Assembly: GCF_007747655.1 (NCBI RefSeq)
Contig: NZ_CP036274.1
Location: 3,348,001 to 3,412,000, forward strand
Direction of reading: 5' to 3'
DNA: 64,000 nt
Source: Anatilimnocola aggregata
Lineage (GTDB): Bacteria; Planctomycetota; Planctomycetia; Pirellulales; Pirellulaceae
The first letter of the stretch is position 1, and each line of letters begins with the position of its first letter. The notes below the pieces were generated by a model, which saw only the letters and a program-made list of their open reading frames with translations, made no database searches and was not told the origin of the DNA. Of the stretch, positions 60,198-64,000 are shown in pieces. Position numbers and translations under genes: made by a program.

Positions 60198-60980
60198 TTA
60201 GAGAGCGCGGAGGTACTTTACTGCGGCGGCAATTTCTTCAATCGGGTTGTCTGCATCCTGGCGGCGAATGGTGAGATAGCCGCGATACTGATGTTCTTCG
60301 AGCGCGCCGAGAATCTCGGGGAACTCCGCGCTGCCGCGGCCTAAGGGAACTTCAATTCCGCGACCGGCCGCGACATCGCGCGTGCCATCGGTCGCATGTA
60401 CGTGTACTACATAAGCTCCTAGCGCTTGGGCCGCTTCGCGAGCGTCGAAGCCGTGGACGATAAGATTGGCCGGATTGAGGTCGACCAGCAACGAACTTGG
60501 CGGCAGCGAATCGATGAGCTTGCGCAAATCGGCACCACTTTCGGTCCCGGTCTCAGCAGCGAGGAACGCGCCGACCCGCTGACCTTCGCGGCCCAGATCC
60601 ATCAAGGCGGTGCGGAGTGTGGTCAGGCCTTGCACGTCTTCTGCGGGTGGAACTCGGCCGATGTGATTAATGACGACATTGGTTCCCAGATCGTAGGCGA
60701 GTTTCAAGGCCTGCTTGGTAGCGTCGACACGGCGGTCCAGGTCGTCGATGACGTTGTACCCCCGCCGGGTACGGAACGAGACGGCCGAGAGCCGCAAATT
60801 CAGATCTTCCAGCATTTTCCGCACTTGCCGAACACCTGTACGGCTTAGTTCTGCCGTGGAAAGCTCGTTGCGGCCGTCAATTTCGACCGCTTCGGCCCCC
60901 AATTGGGCAGCCGTGAGCAAGGCTTGCTTAAAGGGGAGCTTCAGGCTCGCTAATTCAATGGCAACCTTGATTTGCAGCAT
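60198..60980 (-). CDS. cytosolic TIM-barrel sugar isomerase/epimerase-like protein
   Basis: The start at 60980 (MLQIKVAIELASLKLPFKQA) fits the family; no signal peptide is present, unlike the related exported protein at 43469-44434. The xylose-isomerase-like barrel shows LGAEAVEIDGRNE, LGTNVVINHIGRVP (His), VGAFLAAETGTESG (Glu), LLVDLNPANLIVHG (Asp) and VVHVHATDGTRD (His/Asp), with IEVPLGRGSAEFPEIL near the end. These match the usual metal ligands. Length is 260 residues. The substrate is unknown. It is divergent from the large exported protein, with 55 bp between the starts. Confidence 0.88.
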   Translation of the reverse strand: MLQIKVAIELASLKLPFKQALLTAAQLGAEAVEIDGRNELSTAELSRTGVRQVRKMLEDLNLRLSAVSFRTRRGYNVIDDLDRRVDATKQALKLAYDLGTNVVINHIGRVPPAEDVQGLTTLRTALMDLGREGQRVGAFLAAETGTESGADLRKLIDSLPPSSLLVDLNPANLIVHGFDAREAAQALGAYVVHVHATDGTRDVAAGRGIEVPLGRGSAEFPEILGALEEHQYRGYLTIRRQDADNPIEEIAAAVKYLRAL

Positions 60981-61035
60981 GGTCTTGCTTGGTACTTGGT
61001 GCGGCCGGCGGATCCGGACGCGAATGGACTGATTT

Positions 61036-63897
61036 ATGAATGTTTTGACGTCGCTCATTCTATCGCTCGCGGCCTTGGGGGGCGATGACAGTTCGCAGCA
61101 CCCGGCAGGTGCCGCTGCGCAGGATGCTGCGCACGACGCAAATCTGCCGCATGCCGTGCAAGTGTATCGGTGCGATTTTGCGCAGGAAGACGACCGCAAC
61201 TACGATGGCTGGCCCGATGGTTGGGTCCGTCGCCGCGGCAAAGAATTTCCTGCCTTCCTCAAGATCGGCATTCAGCCCGAAGCGACCGGCGCGAAAGTGG
61301 CTGCCGATAGTGAGCGCTATTTGCAAATGGAACTGAGTGGCGGCAGCGCAGGGGTGATGACCCCCTCGTGCGCGCTCGGTGCGCGCGGCAGCTTTTTGCT
61401 CGAATGCCAGGTTCGTACGAAACAGCTGAAGCACGACCATGTCTTCGCCACCCTCACATTTTATGACGACCATGGTCAGCCGCTGGAGTCGTATGAGTCG
61501 AACCATGTGGTCGATGCGCCACGCTGGCAAACTTTGCGCGTTGGACCAGTCCTGCCCAAGAGCGAAGCGGCCACGCACGCGCGCGTGACGCTGGCGGTGA
61601 CACCGCGCGGCGATCAAGAAGATTTGAATGGCGTCGTGCATTGGGGCAGCCTGCGAATGCTGCGCTTGCCGCGGATTGCGCTGCGGGCCAGCGGCGACTT
61701 GCAGGTGTACGACTCACTCACCGCGCCGGAAGTGAGTTGCGAAATCTCGGGACTCGTCTGTGCGCGGCCCGAGTTGCAGTTCGAATTGCTCGACCATACC
61801 GAGCGCGTAATCGCAACCGAAATGCGTCCGCTCGTGCTGGAAGAAAAGCGAACTTTGCTCAAGCATTCGAAAGCGCATAGTGAGCCCGAACATGCCGCGC
61901 CTCAGGCCGGCATCACGGGAAGCGCGAAATGGAAGCCGCCAATTCCCGACTATGGCTTTTATCGCGTGCGCGTTTCGATGCAGCAGGCTGACCAGCCGAC
62001 AGCTGCAGCCATCGCCAATTCGCAGGCAAATGACGCCACCATGCTGCATCGATCGGTGACACTCGCCGTGCTGCGGCCATTGCCGCGCGTGGCAGGCGGA
62101 GAGTTTGGTTGGTCGCTGCCCGGGGGCGAGGATCCCCTGCCCTTGAATGCGCTGGCCAGTTTGCTGAGTCAGTCAGGGTTGGGCTGGGCCAAGTACCCGG
62201 TCTGGTTTAGCGAGCAAGAACAAGCTCAGGCCGATCGGTTGGCCTGGTTTGCCGAGCGGTTGAGCATTCACGGCATCGAGATGGTGGGGGTGCTCGATCA
62301 GCCCCCGTCACCGCTGCGCGAGATGTTTCGCGATAAGGGACGCCTGCCCGCGGCTTCGGTCTTTCAGGAGCCGCAACTCTGGCAGCCCGCTGTCGATCCT
62401 GTAATGACGCGGCTATCGCTCAAGGTTCGCTGGTGGCAACTGGGGGACGATCGCGATACCAGCTACGTCGACTTTCCGATTCTCGAAGAACGCGTACAGG
62501 GAATTAAGACTCACCTGGAACGCTTTGGACAACAAGTTCATTTGGGTTTCGGCTGGCGCTGGCTGCGCGAGATGCCAAACTCGAAAGGAACTCCACCGTG
62601 GGAGTTCCTTTCGTATTCGGCTGACCCTGAACTGACCGCCGATGAACTGGCCGCGTATTTGCCTCGCAAGGTAATTCCTGCTGCACCTGGCACTGCGGCA
62701 AAACTAAAGGCCAAACTGCCGACGACGCCGGTCTCGGTCAACGCCCACGCGCTGCCGACCATTCCGCCGACTGCACCTTCGCCCAGCGCAATGTTGCCGC
62801 GAGCTTGGGTGGTGCTCACTCCCCTGCCCCGTTCGCAATACAGTACTGCCACGCGCACGCTCGACCTCGTGCAGCGAATGCTCGCCGCGCGGCAGCATGG
62901 CGCGTCGGCTGTGTTCGTGCCGCAACCCTTCAGCGAAGAACAAGGGCTGATGAATGCCGATGGTTCGCCAGGCGAACTATTCGTTCCGTGGCGGACAACG
63001 GCCACGTTGCTCGGTGGCACGCAGTACTTGGGTGCGTTGCAACTGCCGGGCGGCAGCGTGAATCACGTTTTCTCGCGCGACGGGCAGACGGTGATGGTCA
63101 TTTGGAACGACGTGCCTGGTAAGGAATCGTTTTACCTGGGGGATGAAGTTCGCCAATTGGATCTGTGGGGGCGCGAGATTAAGCCCGAGTTCAAACTGAC
63201 GGACGAGCAAGGGGAAGATCGACCGGAGTCGATCATTCAAGTTGGTCCGGAACCAACCTTTGTGACTGGCCTCGACGAAGGGCTGACGCGGTGGCAGATT
63301 CGGGCGAAGTTTGTGACGACGCACCTCGAAAGCGTGTTCGGTCGGCAACAACCGGTGACACTGCGACTCGAAAATGCCTTTGCCCAAGGTGTGAGTGGTT
63401 CGGCCACGTTACACGCGCCTAAGGCTTGGAACATTTCGCCGCAGCCGCTGCAGTTTCGCATGTCGGAAGGAGAAACCGCCCAGCCCGATTGGCTTGTCTC
63501 GCTACAGCCCGACGCGGCCAGCGGGCTTCAGCGCGTGCGCATCGATTTCGAACTGACCGCCGAACGCAACTATCGCTTCAGCGTTTATCGCACACTGCAA
63601 CTCGGCCTCGACGACGTGACGGTCGAAATGCGCACCCGCGTGCGTGAAGACGGTCTGCTGCTGGTCGAACAGCACGTCACCAATTTAACCGGCAAGCCGA
63701 TCAGTTTTCAGTGCCTGCTCTTTCCACCTGGTCGTCGCCGCGAGACCAAACAGATGCTGCATCTGCCCGCTGGTCGCCACACGGTGACGTTCCTGATTCC
63801 GCAAGGCGAATCGCTGCTCGGCCAAACCCTGTGGCTGCGAGCAGAAGAAATTGGCGGCCCGCGCGTGCTGAACTCGACGGTGGTGGTGGAACGCTAA
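61036..63897 (+). CDS. large exported hypothetical protein, 953 aa
   Basis: A short hydrophobic leader (VLTSLILSLAALGG) suggests export. Residues 40-210 resemble a carbohydrate-binding-like beta-sandwich (YDGWPDGWVRRRGKEFPAFL, LECQVRTKQLKHDHVFATLT). A central region near 350-520 (GLGWAKYPVWFSEQEQAQAD, IHGIEMVGVLDQPPS) looks TIM-barrel-like, as in glycoside hydrolases, but no catalytic pair can be assigned. The last 250 residues are beta-rich. The exact family is not recognised. Its stop overlaps by 2-3 nt the end of the convergent ABC-ATPase gene at the window edge. Confidence 0.7.
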   Translation: MNVLTSLILSLAALGGDDSSQHPAGAAAQDAAHDANLPHAVQVYRCDFAQEDDRNYDGWPDGWVRRRGKEFPAFLKIGIQPEATGAKVAADSERYLQMELSGGSAGVMTPSCALGARGSFLLECQVRTKQLKHDHVFATLTFYDDHGQPLESYESNHVVDAPRWQTLRVGPVLPKSEAATHARVTLAVTPRGDQEDLNGVVHWGSLRMLRLPRIALRASGDLQVYDSLTAPEVSCEISGLVCARPELQFELLDHTERVIATEMRPLVLEEKRTLLKHSKAHSEPEHAAPQAGITGSAKWKPPIPDYGFYRVRVSMQQADQPTAAAIANSQANDATMLHRSVTLAVLRPLPRVAGGEFGWSLPGGEDPLPLNALASLLSQSGLGWAKYPVWFSEQEQAQADRLAWFAERLSIHGIEMVGVLDQPPSPLREMFRDKGRLPAASVFQEPQLWQPAVDPVMTRLSLKVRWWQLGDDRDTSYVDFPILEERVQGIKTHLERFGQQVHLGFGWRWLREMPNSKGTPPWEFLSYSADPELTADELAAYLPRKVIPAAPGTAAKLKAKLPTTPVSVNAHALPTIPPTAPSPSAMLPRAWVVLTPLPRSQYSTATRTLDLVQRMLAARQHGASAVFVPQPFSEEQGLMNADGSPGELFVPWRTTATLLGGTQYLGALQLPGGSVNHVFSRDGQTVMVIWNDVPGKESFYLGDEVRQLDLWGREIKPEFKLTDEQGEDRPESIIQVGPEPTFVTGLDEGLTRWQIRAKFVTTHLESVFGRQQPVTLRLENAFAQGVSGSATLHAPKAWNISPQPLQFRMSEGETAQPDWLVSLQPDAASGLQRVRIDFELTAERNYRFSVYRTLQLGLDDVTVEMRTRVREDGLLLVEQHVTNLTGKPISFQCLLFPPGRRRETKQMLHLPAGRHTVTFLIPQGESLLGQTLWLRAEEIGGPRVLNSTVVVER

Positions 63898-64000
63898 CCC
63901 TGCACTTCTGAAAACATCGAGGCGATGACTTCTTCGAGGGGTGGATCTTCGACGACGACGTCTTCGATGGTCCGCTGAGCGAGGATCGCGGCGAGCGCGC
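63894..64000 (-). CDS. probable ABC transporter ATP-binding protein, C-terminal end (cut by window edge)
   Basis: Only the last 35 residues are present: ALAAILAQRTIEDVVVEDPP followed by LEEVIASMFSEVQG and a stop. The string I-x-D-x-x-[V/I]-E-D-P-P-[I/L]-E-E-[V/I]-I is the usual tail of ABC-2-type ATPases. No Walker motif lies inside the window, so the call rests on this tail alone. It is convergent with the 953-aa gene. Confidence 0.5.
   Translation of the reverse strand, partial: ALAAILAQRTIEDVVVEDPPLEEVIASMFSEVQG

Overview
The window looks like the chromosome of a planctomycete, most likely of the Pirellulaceae type. This is an inference from gene content. It carries two DUF1559 prepilin-like proteins (one cut by the left edge), a DUF1501 Tat protein, a DUF1080 protein, Tat-exported Gfo/Idh/MocA and TIM-barrel sugar enzymes, small zinc ribbons fused to membrane proteins, a formylmethanofuran dehydrogenase A homologue, and a very Cys/Ala/Pro-rich exported protein. 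Genes are mostly single or in short groups, GC-rich and often convergent. Several intergenic gaps hold hairpins or interspersed palindromes. I saw no rRNA, tRNA, CRISPR array or intact insertion sequence.

Layout. 1-7.2 kb (minus): DUF1559 fragment, RNA 3'-phosphate cyclase, a zinc-ribbon/STN-like membrane protein and a large transmembrane pseudokinase. 7.5-11.2 kb (plus): glutamate dehydrogenase, a lipoprotein and a sialidase-fold protein. 11.2-13.8 kb is accessory-like: a REP-associated transposase remnant, an unknown 275-aa protein and an AT-richer cytosolic trypsin-like protease. 13.7-19.5 kb: purple acid phosphatase, small secreted proteins, a GATase1-like protein, an esterase, a carboxypeptidase-regulatory-like lipoprotein and a second DUF1559 protein. 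19.7-26 kb: a near-perfect 30-bp REP-like palindrome, an Hsp70 paralogue, a PQQ-propeller protein and the DUF1501 protein. 26-28.7 kb (minus): an ExbB-ExbD-ExbD energiser with a lipoprotein. 29-31.3 kb: a soluble histidine kinase and small proteins. 31.3-32.3 kb: a 1-kb purine-skewed, repeat-filled gap ahead of guaB. The gene after guaB starts inside it, out of frame.

35-46.8 kb: hydrolases, a YkgJ cysteine-cluster protein, a UbiB/ABC1 kinase, sugar-oxidoreductase genes, an RluD-type pseudouridine synthase and a five-blade propeller glycosidase-like protein. These are followed by an antibiotic-biosynthesis-monooxygenase pseudogene with a stop codon and a frameshift. 47.3-51.9 kb (plus) is the clearest functional unit: ApbE flavin transferase, an exported FMN-binding protein and a NapH-NapG-like fused iron-sulfur protein, consistent with membrane-linked extracytosolic electron transfer. 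51.9-64 kb: a large unknown membrane protein, GNAT, the Cys-rich protein with a strong terminator, a small DUF1778-like protein, a membrane protein whose two ends look like the two halves of one acyl carrier protein domain in reversed order, pyroglutamyl peptidase, FwdA/FhcA, a TIM-barrel isomerase, a 953-aa exported unknown, and the C-terminus of a probable ABC ATPase at the right edge.

The observations I rate highest are the permuted ACP-like protein, the ApbE/FMN/NapHG unit, the repeat field upstream of guaB, the Cys-rich exported protein, and the REP palindrome together with the transposase remnant. All family assignments come from reading motifs by eye; no database was searched.
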